From positions 93,579,052-93,643,051 of the forward strand of contig CM065297.1 in assembly GCA_032871835.1 (NCBI GenBank): a DNA stretch of 64,000 nucleotides, given 5' to 3'. This document shows, one piece after another, positions 47,160-57,734 of this stretch. Each line of letters opens with the position of its first letter. Position 1 is the first letter of the stretch. This stretch comes from Dipteronia dyeriana. Taxonomy: Eukaryota > Streptophyta > Magnoliopsida > Sapindales > Sapindaceae. A model generated the notes under the pieces. That model saw only the letters and a list, made by a program, of their open reading frames with translations. It had not been told where the DNA came from and did no database searches. Both the position numbers and the translations under genes were made by a program.

Positions 47160-47500
47160 CCTTGTGTGTTTAATTGTGTTAGACTTGGTATGTTTAATTT
47201 AGTTTTGCCCTGATGTATTTAATTGATTTTCTATGGTGTGTTTAATTGTTTTACATCTAATCTCTTGTCATAGTGTGTTTAATTGAGTTTAATTGAGTTT
47301 AACTAAGTTTAATTGGTCTGCCTTTGTGTATTTAATTAGTGGTCTAATGTGTTTAAATGGTCTGTCTTATTGTGTTTAATTGGTCTACCATGGTGTGTTT
47401 AATTGGTTTACAACTTGTGTGTTTAATTGGTCTGTCCTGATATGTATAATTAGGTTGACGTAGTGTGTTTAATTGGTGATATGGTGTGTTTAAATAAATC
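47160..47500. repeat. Degenerate minisatellite with core TGTGTTTAATTGGTCTG
   Basis: About twelve units of 25-30 bp sharing (A/G)TGTGTTTAATTG(G/A)T. The spacing is irregular, and some units are shortened to GAGTTTAATT. Confidence 0.85.
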
Positions 47501-47842
47501 AGGAAAAATTTCTAGATTTGAATAGATTTGAAAATTTTCCAAATTTCCTCATATCAAAAAATAAATAAATAATCTTTAAAGAGATCTAGATGGATTTTCA
47601 GATCTCTTCAAATAAAAAAGTAAATAAAAAAATAAAAAACTAAGAAACCTTTGAACAGATCTGGATAAAAAACAAACTTTATTTTTAATTCTCATCATCA
47701 AAAATTCTTCAGTTCATCATCAATCTCAAACATCTTCATCATCAATCTCAAACAACAATAGTACAACACCAATCTTCATCAATATTCGTATAAAAAACTT
47801 TTTTTAAAATGATAAGAAGATGAAGAACAGATCTGGAGAAAA

Positions 47843-47874
<32 letters not shown>
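47843..47874. repeat. (AAT)n microsatellite
   Basis: Ten AAT/TAA units inside the Mutator-like element; the ORF 47820-48008 reads through it and is not supported. Confidence 0.95.
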
Positions 47875-47875
<1 letters not shown>

Positions 47876-48532
47876 CATAAGAACAGATCTGTTTCATATA
47901 TTTCAAACCCCACAAGAAAACTCAGAAACAATTTCAACCCAAATCACTTCTTCAACCCTTGAATGGAATCCAAGCAAAATCTCGTTTGAATCTAAGCAAA
48001 GAAAATAAACATAAGGATTGTTTTTGACAGATCCAAATATTTCAGACAAATTTGTGATATTGTTTCAACCAAATCCGATCTTGAAGAGGGCTAAGAATGA
48101 AGAGAGAAAGAAGGATATGTTTCTAAGAGAAAAATAAATATATGTTTGAGAAAGAAAGATTTTACCCATATCGATATGAAGCTCCTGTATTGAAGAGAGA
48201 GAACGAAAATAACTTAAGGATATTGAAGAGAGAAGGATATTGTTTATGATATTAAGAGAGAGAAGGATGTGGTTTTTGAAATTATAAGAGAAAATAGATA
48301 ATTTCAGTAAATAATTCCAGTCTCCACGGTCGATTGTCGAGTAAAAACAGTAAATTTATTAAATTTAGTAAAAACAATAGACCCTCTAAATTTTTGATTA
48401 AAAGGGGATATTTCCTCAAATTAATAATTATTTAAAAAAAAAACTAAATCAAAAGGGGAAATTTTAACATTTTATAGTGCAATGCCAAACAAAATCTATA
48501 TACTAATATACACCATTAATGATTAACCTAAT

Positions 48533-48541
48533 ATATATTTA
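48533..48541 (+). promoter_or_regulatory. Possible TATA box of the phosphatase gene
   Basis: TATATATTT lies 90-98 bp before the ATG. A second TATATAC at 48589 is too close to leave a normal leader. There is no transcript evidence. Confidence 0.35.
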
Positions 48542-48630
48542 ATCGTAGTTAAGAAAAAGAAAAAAAAAAGGCTGTCCATCAGAAAATCTATATACAGGAT
48601 TTCAGGTGGTAAAACCAGACGCAGCCGGAT

Positions 48631-49485
48631 ATGTTTTCGCGATTCTTGGATTGCTGTCGTTCACTAGATGAAAAGAAGAAGATTGTTGATCAAAAGAAAC
48701 TGATCAAAAGTGAGTCAAGTGGTGTTGTTGCTGATCATGGTTATTCAATGATAATGGCTTCTTCTTACATTCCCAAAGAACGCAAATCAAGGCCTCTCGG
48801 TGAAGACGCTCATTTTCTTTACCGAGAAAACTCCACTTTCGGTTTAGCTGACGGCGTCGGCGGATGGTTCAGAAAAGGTGTCGATTCTGGTGAGTACGCT
48901 AGAGAACTCATGAACAATTCTTTAATGTTAATAATGAATCAAGAATCCAAAGGAGCTGTTAATGTCAAAAGGGTTTTGCAAAAAGCTTTTTCTATGACCA
49001 AATCAAAAGGGTCATCAACTGCTCTCATTGTCACTCTAAAGGATCATTCTTTATATGCTTTGAATGTTGGTGACTCTGGATTCATGTTGTACCGAGACAA
49101 CCAATGTGTATTCCGCTCACCGTCACAGCAACGGCGTTTCAATTGTCCATATCAGTTAGGGAACAGTAAATCCAGTGACGGTCCCAGTATAGCTAAAGAG
49201 ATTGTTGTTCCAGTCAGATTGGGAGATATTGTAGTTGCTGGCACTGATGGTCTGTTTGACAATGTGTTTGAATATGAGATTGAAGCCCTTCTACGTGCAA
49301 TGACCAATGATGACGATAAAAGCTGTGTTGGGGAGTTGGCAGTGATTATAGCAGAGTATGCATCAGCAAAATCTTGTGATAAAAGTTTCGAGTCTCCATT
49401 CTCAAAAGCTGCTAAGCTGGCTGGTGGCAAACATTTTGGAGGCAAGATTGATGATATTTCTGTCATTGTTGCAAGAATTATATGA
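48631..49485 (+). CDS. Protein phosphatase 2C, PPTC7-like
   Basis: 284 aa, single intact exon. PP2Cs are Mg/Mn-dependent Ser/Thr phosphatases. Motifs: GEDAHF (57-62), GLADGVGGW (71-79), GSSTA (127-131), NVGDSGFMLYR (145-155), FNCPYQLG (170-177), GTDGLFDN (204-211) and GGKIDDISVIVARI at the C-terminus. Metal-binding aspartates D59, D74, D206 and D275 are all present. The order and the FNCPYQLG element identify the PPTC7 subgroup, whose plant members include chloroplast and mitochondrial enzymes. The N-terminus (MFSRFLDCCRSLDEKKK) is short and is not an obvious transit peptide, so cytosolic location is possible. The first ATG gives the full domain. No intron is apparent. This is the only clear host gene here. 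Confidence 0.93.
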   Translation: MFSRFLDCCRSLDEKKKIVDQKKLIKSESSGVVADHGYSMIMASSYIPKERKSRPLGEDAHFLYRENSTFGLADGVGGWFRKGVDSGEYARELMNNSLMLIMNQESKGAVNVKRVLQKAFSMTKSKGSSTALIVTLKDHSLYALNVGDSGFMLYRDNQCVFRSPSQQRRFNCPYQLGNSKSSDGPSIAKEIVVPVRLGDIVVAGTDGLFDNVFEYEIEALLRAMTNDDDKSCVGELAVIIAEYASAKSCDKSFESPFSKAAKLAGGKHFGGKIDDISVIVARII

Positions 49486-51282
49486 ATCTTTCATTTTCTT
49501 GAAACTATTATATATATGTGAACAAAATTCTTTGGTTAAACTTCAAAGTTTTGTGAACCATTCAATTGTTGATGATGCTTTGCGATATTATAAAAGGTCT
49601 GATCTTGATTGACAATACCATTCATTGATTGTTAAATGTTTTTCCATTGGTTATATATATTGTTGACGTTGATTTCTAGACGTATGAGAAAAGCCAACAA
49701 AGATTTGAATTTTAGCTGTGATTTCAAAGAGAAAGAGAAAGAGAAGGAGAAAGTAATCGTACGCAAGTTTTTTACGTGGTAAAACTCCAATAACTGGAAA
49801 AACGTCCACGGGTGGTTGAATGATCAACCAAGTCAAAATCCATTATGAAAAAATATAATTACAATTCTCGATCTCTCTTTCTTCTCTATGTATTTTTCTA
49901 TTATCGTTGTCTTATATCTGTGTGATGAGATTATGGGTCTATTTATATGTTTATAGAACCATAATCTTCTTTGTACAAGTAATAAAAGATCTTTGTATTT
50001 AATTACGATTGTTTGCTTGTTCGAAGTAGTTTGTCTTCTTTCCTGTTTTGGAGACTTGTATTGAGATCGAATGAGACTCTAGTAATGTAGTTCAATTAGG
50101 ACTTATTTCCTTATGAGATTGTAGTCTTTTTGGAAAAATAAAATTGTTGCCTGATTGGGAACCCTTCCTGCTTGATAATTTTGTTCTTATTGGAATTCAT
50201 CTTTGATATGGATATCTTCGTGTATTTTAATGACTTGATTCGTGTGAGCTACGCGTTGGGCTTTTTATTCAGTTTTCTTCATGTTTATCCAGAGTAGAAA
50301 ACGATATCAGCTGGTCCCGAGTGATGTCATCTGATCCCGAGTAGACAATATCATCAATTAGCCCCGAGTATGTTTAACTGACCCCGAGTAGTGTATGGCG
50401 CCAGTTAACCCCGAGCAGGTCTTGTTCAATACTTGTTTATTCGGGTTTCTCTTCTTTGGTGATATCTTGCAGGATGCCTATTCGGACGTCCACCTGGCAA
50501 ATTTATCCTCTTTGTTAATGACGTGTATATCTGATAAAATTTACATACGACATATACGTTCATCAGAACTTGATGTAGTTTGTGGATTTCCTATTTGGAC
50601 TGAGTGTGAGTTTTGATGTTGTTGATCAATTTTCTGCATAATGACTAGATATGGCTTTTGTAGAGATGATGTAATTTATAAGCACAAGGAAGGATTGGTT
50701 CCTTCCATTACTTTTTTGTGAATTGGTTTACTGATGTGTTGATCATGTTTATGAAGAAAATTTAGACGTTTAAGTGTACAGAGTATCGAAATCATTCTTC
50801 CATTTGCCCAACTAGTTACTTGTGACATGATGCTTACAAGATACATATGTATACTGTTTACGGGTAAGTTTGGTAAACAATAGTCAAACCGCTACATAGG
50901 ACGTTTGATATGCTTGTCAACGAAAGAAGATGATGACTAGGTAGGTTTTAGTGTGTGTTTTGGATGAAAGGTTAGTGCTTCGGATGAGAGGTTGGTTTCG
51001 GATCGTACCTGATACATGGATAATGGACACTAAGTGGGAGAGTTGACCAATGGTTGGCTCTTAGACGGTTGTCGGACCACTCATGCCGTTGAGATCCTCT
51101 CGAGCGAAGATGTGCATGAAAGATAGTAAAAGTCGTCAAGATAACTTATGGGTCGTCAGCCTTTATCCTCTTACGCCCAAGTTAGTATCAAATCTAGAGA
51201 GATAAATTCTGGAGAGATTATATATTAGAATTTAAGTTGTACCTTTTGATAAATATGACTTGCCTATTTATAAAGGGGGAAG
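49486..51282. other. Noncoding region with an LTR relic
   Basis: After the phosphatase stop there is AT-rich 3' flank. From about 49663 (TGTTGACGTTGATTTC) the sequence has the TACGTGGTAAAACTCC ... CGTCCACGGG arrangement seen near the R/U5 of the B and D LTRs (17735 and 55275), and a reverse TATA-like stretch near 49937. I read it as an old minus-strand LTR; its other end was not found. Short ORFs here are not supported. Confidence 0.4.
50311..50418. repeat. Short repeat with core CCCCGAGTAG
   Basis: Five copies of (T/C)CCCGAG(T/C)(A/G) spaced 17-27 bp apart, separated by (A/G)TCATCTGA or TTAACTGA-like words. Confidence 0.75.
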
Positions 51283-51302
51283 ACATGTCCGAGTGGTTAA
51301 CA
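51283..51302 (+). other. tRNA-Ser-like 5' fragment
   Basis: ATGTCCGAGTGGTTAA matches the 5' arm and D-loop (A box) wording of plant tRNA-Ser. No anticodon stem, B box or 3' end follows; the sequence changes into the foldback element. It may be a broken tRNA gene or a tRNA-derived SINE stub. Confidence 0.35.
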
Positions 51303-51311
51303 CTTAAGGCC

Positions 51312-51434
51312 ATGTTTGTTTATTTGTATTGTATTAGCTATTTAAAATGTATTAAAACAATATGATATGGTGTTTGGTGTAAAAACTGTACTGTATTATT
51401 TTAGTACATTTTAATTACCTAATACAACAAACAT
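51312..51434. mobile_element. Foldback/MITE-like element
   Basis: The two halves are imperfect reverse complements: ATGTTTGTT...GTATTAGCTA, TTTAAAATGTATTAAAA on the left against the reverse complement of the right, ATGTTTGTTGTATTAGG, AATTAAAATGTACTAAAA. TTAA precedes the left arm, but no clear TSD is visible on the right. It could be a deleted Tourist-like copy. Confidence 0.5.
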
Positions 51435-51634
51435 CGTATTAGCTAATACATTATATTTGATGGTATTAGGTTGTATTGTATTAGAAAAAGTATCTTCTTT
51501 TTTTCTCTTTGTTTTTCAACTAATATGGAATATTGATGAAATATGTGTTGTTAATATTTTTTTAATAATTTTAAAATTTTATGGGAATATTTATTTTATT
51601 TATAAAAGTACTATTTATTTAAATTTTTTGTTTC

Positions 51635-52881
51635 TGTTAACGGGAAATTTGCTCAAGAGGAGAAATTCCAATTAACACTCTCGAGACCACTACCACGGAG
51701 GTGATGGTTGAGGTCAATACCTCAGATATCTGACCTGTTAAGATAGAAACAAATATTTGAATGATAAGGCGATAGCGAATAAGAGATTTATTATTGATCA
51801 CTCGTGGTATACAGAAATCTCTCACATACACTCACAATCTCTCTAGGACATAGGAAGGTGGCAACTTCGTACTTGTCGAATAGTAGATACAATGATGGAC
51901 GTGCTCTGTTCACCGAATTTAGACCCGGCGTAGTCCTCTCTCTTTTCTTTTTAGTCTATTTCTGTTTATCCTTTTTTACATCATATTTGGACCTATTTAT
52001 ACATGCTCCAAGTAGGTTTAAACTCGTGAATCGCCCGCCATGATTTTATGAATCAGTTCCCTCCTTATTGGAAGAGATCTTCTATTTAAAAGTCGTTGAC
52101 TTCGAGTAAGTTACGGACTCAAGATTATCGTTGGAGGAGATAAGTTTGTTTCCTCTTTCGAATCAAACTCTTGTCTTACACGTATGCGGCATTTAATATT
52201 CGTTATAATGCAGATATGATCTGGTGTGTATTCATGGCATGATTCTTCATGGAGGTCACTAGTTGTTTTGTAGAGCAAGGCAGATTCATGCTTTAGTTCT
52301 GGTCTTAGAAGCTTGGGACGGCCTTGCGGGCAATTATGGGAGGTAATGTTGATTAGGCGAGATTTTTATTTCATGTCTAGGTAGGCTACGGGCATCCCTT
52401 ATCGATTTAGCTATAGCATGAACCTGATCCACTTAGAGACTCTCTTCGTATCTGACGGGGGCAGCGGGCTTCTAGAGTGGTTGACAGGCTTCTAGCTTAG
52501 GCTATGAGTTAAATCTGACCTCGGAAAGCCTTGAACTGGAAAGAGCTCATTCTTGTTTGTGTCGGGCTTCACTTCGAATGCTTCTTGAGCTCGGTGATCC
52601 TTTCTCGCTTTCACGGGGTGGTTTTGGAGCCCGGCCCCAGGAACAGAGGTTCAGGGACAGGTGGTCTCGAGAAGCCGGATTCTAGTGTTCACGTGAGAGC
52701 TCAACCTGGTCCTGCCTAGCTTCATCCTTGATAGTTCTGAAGCCCGGTGATCCTTCCTTGCTTCTGTGGGGTAAATTCATGGTTCGCCCGGAGTCTCATG
52801 AATGTCGAACTTGGGCTTTGATTAGAACTAGGAGAGTGAAAAATTTCTCTTTGATCCTCTAACCAAATTTTACTACTAACA
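51635..52881 (-). repeat. 3' LTR of Gypsy element F2
   Basis: TGTTAACGGG... to ...ACTACTAACA in plus sense, 1247 bp; homologous end to end with the F LTR (same CTCAGGACCGCTACC-like block and the same terminal blocks) but clearly diverged. The adjoining internal sequence GAAGTCC...GACTTGAACACCG matches F. Confidence 0.82.
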
Positions 52882-53133
52882 GAAGTCCTCTCTGACTTGA
52901 ACACCGATGGTAGAGTTGGGGTTTGAGTCAGATTCCTTATTTTTGAATTGGGAAATTTTCCGTTACTAAATCATTACTGAGGATCTCGAATGAAATCTTC
53001 TCATTAATTGCCCAAGTGACGTGGCGAGCACGGACTGGTGTACTTCTTGAAGAAATCTGACTGTGTTACGACCCTCCCCATGGTTCGAGGTAATCTTCCA
53101 AAGGATTTCGTTGACGTCACTACCATCCTAACC

Positions 53134-53143
53134 TCTATTTAAA
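53134..53143 (+). promoter_or_regulatory. TATA-like box of the antisense gene in F2
   Basis: CTATTTAAAT, 158 bp upstream of the ATG at 53301; matches CTATATAAG in F at 19694. Confidence 0.5.
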
Positions 53144-53300
53144 TTCAAACTCACTGCATCTTCCTCACATGTTCTTTCACTTTCAAAATTTCAGACTTTC
53201 TCTCTCTCGTTATCTTCTCCTGCTACGTCACTGTTTTTTGTTCACTTTCAAGCTCTTTTCCTCCACATTCAAGCCCTATTCTTTATGTAGAAAGTTAGCC

Positions 53301-55099
53301 ATGATTCCGTCGACTCCCTTATTGACGGTACAGAGGTTTCTAGTCTTACCCAAGGGAAGAGTACCCGACGAGACCTAGATGGGGACGATTCTCCTCCGTC
53401 CCTGCAACGTCACGATCGAACAGGAATGTGGCAATCATGACTGGGTTTTCTAATCGACCAGATAACCCCCTGAGCTTGGTTGATGAGGACTCTGGCAAGG
53501 AAAACATGGATGATGCTGCTGGAAAGGTCCAGATCACGATTGTCGGTCCTGCTCTGGAAAGACGTCCCCCTTATGACTTAAAAGTCATTCCAGATTCCAC
53601 CGTTGACCCGCAGTCGATCAGCCGCATGAGGTTTAAATATGGCATTCCTAACAGCGTCTCCCTAACAGTCCCTCACAGGAACTATGAAGTCTTTAATCCA
53701 ACAAAATGTGTGATCCCCATCCACATCGTGGCCTTCGAGAATGGGGTGAGACTCCCTTTTCATCCTACCCTTCGTCGGGCTCTCATCGCCCTACAGCTAG
53801 CTCCCCTCCAGTTGACACCCGGCTTCTAGAGGTATCTGATTGACTTTCTCGTGTTGTGGAGGGAACAATGTGAGTTAAGTAAGGTCACCCAGGAGCCAAG
53901 AGCCGAGGAGCTAGCTTTCCTCTTTCAGATTTGGGAGCTTGTCTGGGGTTCCTCGAGGTCAGTTCTACGTCAAGGCAAAGAACAAACTCAACTTTATCAT
54001 CCTCGGTGCCTCGAGAAAAGATCTTGCTTGGAAAGAGGAATGGATACTAGCGGGCAAGGATTGGGGGAGCTCGACCTTCATAGGCGGGCATGAGTTCATG
54101 GTTCTAACCACCTTCAATGATAAGCCCTCGTGGGGCTGAGATTCCTTACCCACCGAATCTGAGGCGGTGCTGAAGGCCATCCTTGCCAGGAACTACTTGA
54201 ACCTGAAGTTTCCGACCGCTGACCCTTTTGATCCTTATCGGGTAAACCACTATCTACGAATATCCTACGCTACTCCTCATAAGTATCTTGAACCATCAAG
54301 CTTTGTGTCGCTGAATGGTTCAGTTCTGATGGCTTTACCCTTTTTTTATCTTTTTAATAGTTTTTGTTGTTGCTCCAGCTTCCCGTGAAGCTCAGAAACT
54401 CGTACCCATTCACCTCATGCTAGACTTCCCCGGGAAGCCCCTTTGGACACCTTAAAGAAAAGTGGGCCTACCGATCCAGCTAGGGTTTCGTCTATTTCGG
54501 CTCTATCGCCTGCTTCGGCTCCATCGCCTTCCCCTGTGAGCTCTAAGATGGCGACTCTTGCAACGCGGGCTGCTAGAGCTATAAATCGAGGAGGGCCTAC
54601 TCCCCAAGCAGCTAATACGACCACCTCCGCCCTTTCATCGGTGGAGCCTGCTACAGCTACTACCCCTTCAGTCACATTACCCATTACTTAAACTGTTTCA
54701 TCTGAGCCCCAAGCAGATCAGGCTTCAGGGGATCCCTAGGCTGGTATCCCTAAGGTTTCCCCTACTCACCCCCACTATTAGTCGGGGCTCGGTTGGTCAG
54801 GACAAGGTTTTGAAGCAGTTCGTTGGATCATGCCCGGGTAGCGGGATTTCCAGGATGGCTTCAATACCCGTGGATATCCTGCTTACCAAGGGTTCCGCCC
54901 TCTTGGCCGAGGTAGTCATCACCTTTTATTTTCTCATGTAATAATTTGATTCATCGTTTCCTAACTTGAATTCCCTTTGTAGGCCTTCAAGTTCCAAGTA
55001 GTCATGGGTCACCAGGTAGCTTCTCTCCGTGACTGGGCAGCCAGGGTTAAAGCTGAAGCTGAAGCTGAGCGGGTTATGGAATTGCTGGCGCGAGCTTAA
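53301..55099 (+). pseudogene. Antisense extra gene of F2 (putative gypsy-type transposon protein)
   Basis: Starts MIPSTPLLTVQRFLVLP; after a frameshift the 53428-53829 block gives FSNRPDNPLSLVDEDSGKE, PYDLKVIPDST and GVRLPFHPTLRRALIALQ, LTPGF (TAG). It continues RYLIDFLVLWREQC, LNFIILGASRKDLAWKEE, WG (TGA) and LKAILARNYLNLKF. Introns inferred at 54283-54378 and 54912-54982 (GT-AG) sit at the same places as in F. Between them lies a Ser/Ala/Pro-rich region; after the second, KAEAEAERVMELLARA then TAA at about 55099. The F copy continues into a longer coiled coil. Several stops make it a pseudogene. Confidence 0.75.
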
Positions 55100-55798
55100 G
55101 CCTTGGTACAAGATGAAACAAATATTATGCTGTGTAATATTTATCTAGAGGGGGGTGAATAGATTTTAATTAACTTTTACCCAAATTTTCGTTGAGAGTC
55201 AAGTTGACAAAAATACCTCTAACTAGTTACAAAGATACCACAAGTGTAATAATTGCGAAAATAGTAAAAACACTTGAGATATACGTGGAAACCCTCCAAA
55301 TGGGAAAAACCACGGGCTGATGAGTGAGCCACACTAGAACCTCGAATCCACTAATGATAAAGGAATTACAACCTAATCCCGGTTTAATCCTCCACCACTA
55401 CCTAATCCCGGTATAAATGAACCTAGTTCATCATTCTTGTGCTTTAAGCTACCTACTCCCGGAAGCAACACAAGTTTCACTTCTCAATGAAGAGATAAAG
55501 TGTCCTAAGTGAATATGTGATGATATTCAATGAACCACAAGGCTAAAGAGATGGTTTAGTAAGCAAAACACTTAACTTGTAAGAAGATAGTGAAGAACTT
55601 ACCAAACAAGATGTGATGAAACAGCCATATCCATAGATGCACTCTAGATGAACTTAGATAATGCAAGATGAAGATTTAATGCTCATGAGAATGCTTTGAG
55701 TGATTAAAAATGAGTTCTTGGAAGTGTTTTTCCTTTGAAATGTGTTCTAAGGAAGAAATGTGATATTCTGAACTCATCCACGACCTTAAGGCATTGAG

Positions 55799-55813
55799 TT
55801 ATATATATATAAG
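55799..55813 (-). promoter_or_regulatory. TATA box of the D LTR
   Basis: CTTATATATATATAA on the minus strand, about 690 nt from the LTR start; the 5' LTR has a longer version at 63919-63938. It is the likely core promoter of D. Confidence 0.65.
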
Positions 55814-55863
55814 ATCCAATCAAAGTGAGGTAGTTTTGGAAAAAACGTTCCAGCTTCCTCTGC

Positions 55864-56154
55864 GTGCGCTGGTGACGTGCGTTGGTAGAGTAGGGCACCA
55901 CCAGCGCACAGCCTATTTTTTAAAACAGGTGATGGTCGAGTGGCGCATCAGTAGCGCAACACAAGGGTAGATCCTCTAGGAAGTTTACGCTGGTGAGGCT
56001 GCGCTAGACGAGTAGCGCTCCACCAGCGCACGCCCATATTTTTCAACTATGCGCGGGTGCAGCAGCCCAGCTCAGTGGCGCAACACTAGCGACAATCCAC
56101 TGTGAAAGTTGCGCTGGTGAGGTGAGCTGGTCGAGTAGCGCACCACCAGCGCAA
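55864..56154. repeat. GC-rich hairpin repeats in the U3 of the D LTR
   Basis: Four to five ~60-85-bp units, each with GCGCTGGTG ... CACCAGCGC arms around a TCGAGTAGCGC-like middle. Perfect arms: 55864-55874 with 55899-55909 (11 bp), 55989-55996 with 56021-56028 (8 bp), 56109-56119 with 56144-56154 (11 bp). Intermediate units are degenerate. It lies directly upstream of the TATA box in transcription sense. Confidence 0.85.
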
Positions 56155-56503
56155 GACCTATTATTTCAACACTCAAATGCATAAAAACAATAAGTTCAAG
56201 AGTGATGAAATTGCATCATATTTTAATGCCTAGCATGACATACAACTTTCATATCAAGATGCAAATAGGTCAACAAGAGTCATGTAAACTAAAATGCACA
56301 CAAGAAAACACTCAACAAATAAGATCAATAGTTATGCATGAATATGTGAGTGTGTGCAATTATCTCATCAAAGTAAGTAAGCACAAGAATTTTAACTTTG
56401 ATGCTTCTCCTCTTGAGGTCTTGAGAGCCTAAGCTACCCTTACATGAACCCCAACAATGCGGTTGTTCACGAAATAAGCCAATCAACAAATGAGGACTTT
56501 TCA

Positions 56504-56518
56504 ATCTCCCCCTTTGGC
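56504..56518 (-). promoter_or_regulatory. Polypurine tract of element D
   Basis: Minus strand GCCAAAGGGGGAGAT, identical to that of B, ending at the LTR start TGAAAAG. Further CTCCCCC tracts at 56782-56905 may be additional priming sites. Confidence 0.85.
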
Positions 56519-57734
56519 TATTTCGTGACAAAACCACCACTCACATTGATCCTCAACAAATAAAATAGAAAAACACCGGGAAGATATTCTACATTACAAA
56601 GAGATAAACATAAAACAAAACTTCAAGTCTTCAATCTCTTGTAGAATTATCAACCCTACACACAAGGCAAGCACAAATACTCTTTCCAAACCAAGTGCAT
56701 GTGAGATGATCAAGTGAATATAAAACAAAAGCATTTGCATTTAGAAATATGAATATGATATCATGAAATTCTCATGCAATGCTCCCCCTCAACGGGTTAC
56801 TCCCCCTACATGTAATCTCCCCCTCAAACAAGCAATGCTCTCCCTTAAAGCCAACACATGCTACTCCCCTAACATCACAATGCTAGGTCAATGCTACTCC
56901 CCCTTTTTGTCATGATATAGACAAAAGAGAAGCCCCCAACTGGGTCACTCAAGGCAAAGAAAGAAAAGAGCATACAAGTTGTTGCATAATTATATAAGCC
57001 ATATTTATGCAACCTCAAGTGATAGAAGAGACAAAAGGAGATTTATTTGAAAGACAGTGTGTGAATCAAAAAAGTTCTTTTCATACAAGACATGTTACAT
57101 TCAAGTTCAAAAACAATGGTATTTGGCAAAGCAAATGACAAAGGTTTCCAATATAATTCAAACCAATTACACCATTTGTCATGAGAGAAGCAAGGATATA
57201 GAGTTCTTATAAATATCAAGTTTTAAAGGCACTATATCCAACTTTAGAAACTTAACATGGCATGAGCAACTTTACACCCTATTTGATTTTTCCGGGAGGA
57301 TACCCATATGATAATAGCCATGTTCAACTAATAAAGAAAGAGAGACATTGATTAAACATTTTAGTCGCACTAGTATGTTTCACACAATGTGTTGCATTTA
57401 ACAATTTCAATCATCAAATCATGCTTTATCATTTTTCATTAGCATATCAATTAAGAATCATCATGTCATGGAGATAATTAAAGGTCATTCAACATGTACT
57501 TCCTATGTAGATCTCCTAGTCCAAAAATGCATGTTTGAACATAAATATGACATGGATTGTAATCAAAGCAATGTTCACACTTATTTAAGAAAATACAATA
57601 TACTATAATTGCAACCAAGCTACTCAAGCAATCAATAAAGAGGCATAAACATATTTAAGAAAAAATTCATGCAACAAGTATACAATTGCTCTCTTTGCTT
57701 GAGTTCCCCTTATGGGGTCAAAAACCACAACACA
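56519..57734 (-). other. Noncoding 3' region of element D
   Basis: No ORF with recognisable content. Several CTCCCCCT tracts near 56780-56910. Nothing env-like was found. Confidence 0.7.

Larger units (their letters stand above)
46915..48417. mobile_element. Non-autonomous Mutator-like element (long TIRs, 9-bp TSD)
   Basis: 1503 bp flanked by a perfect 9-bp direct repeat, AAATTAATA, at 46906-46914 and 48418-48426. The ends form an imperfect long inverted repeat of about 60 bp: left GGGTAAAATTTATAAG... against right (reverse complement) GAGGAAATATCCCCTTTT..., then AGG(A/T)GG.TTATT(A/G)TTTTTAC on both. A 9-bp TSD and long TIRs are the Mutator hallmark. The interior has no transposase; it holds a minisatellite, an (AAT)n run and AGATCTG-rich sequence. 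The right end is 213 bp upstream of the phosphatase ATG. Confidence 0.7.
51635..55113 (-). mobile_element. Tat-like Gypsy element F2, 3' end, cut by element D
   Basis: Consists of the 3' LTR and the antisense extra gene. At 55114 the sequence switches to the D LTR. The rest of F2 (integrase, RT, 5' LTR) would lie beyond D, right of the window, if still present. Confidence 0.8.
55114..56503 (-). repeat. 3' LTR of element D
   Basis: 1390 bp, TGAAAAGTCC ... TTGTTTCA on the minus strand. In minus-strand order it has the GC-rich hairpin repeats (56154-55864), a TATA box (55813-55799), the ACCACGGG block near 55300 and the CACCCCCCTCTAG block near 55150. About 200 bp present in the 5' LTR at 63465-63664 are missing here (junction at about 55542). 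Confidence 0.92.

Noticed and set aside
49152..49466. 104-codon ORF antisense to the phosphatase gene
   Set aside because: Shadow frame of a well-supported CDS.
51457..51675. 72-codon ORF after the foldback element
   Set aside because: Low-complexity AT-rich translation crossing into the F2 LTR; no support.
56519..57734. env-like gene in the 3' region of D
   Set aside because: No ORF of useful length and no signal peptide or membrane pattern found.
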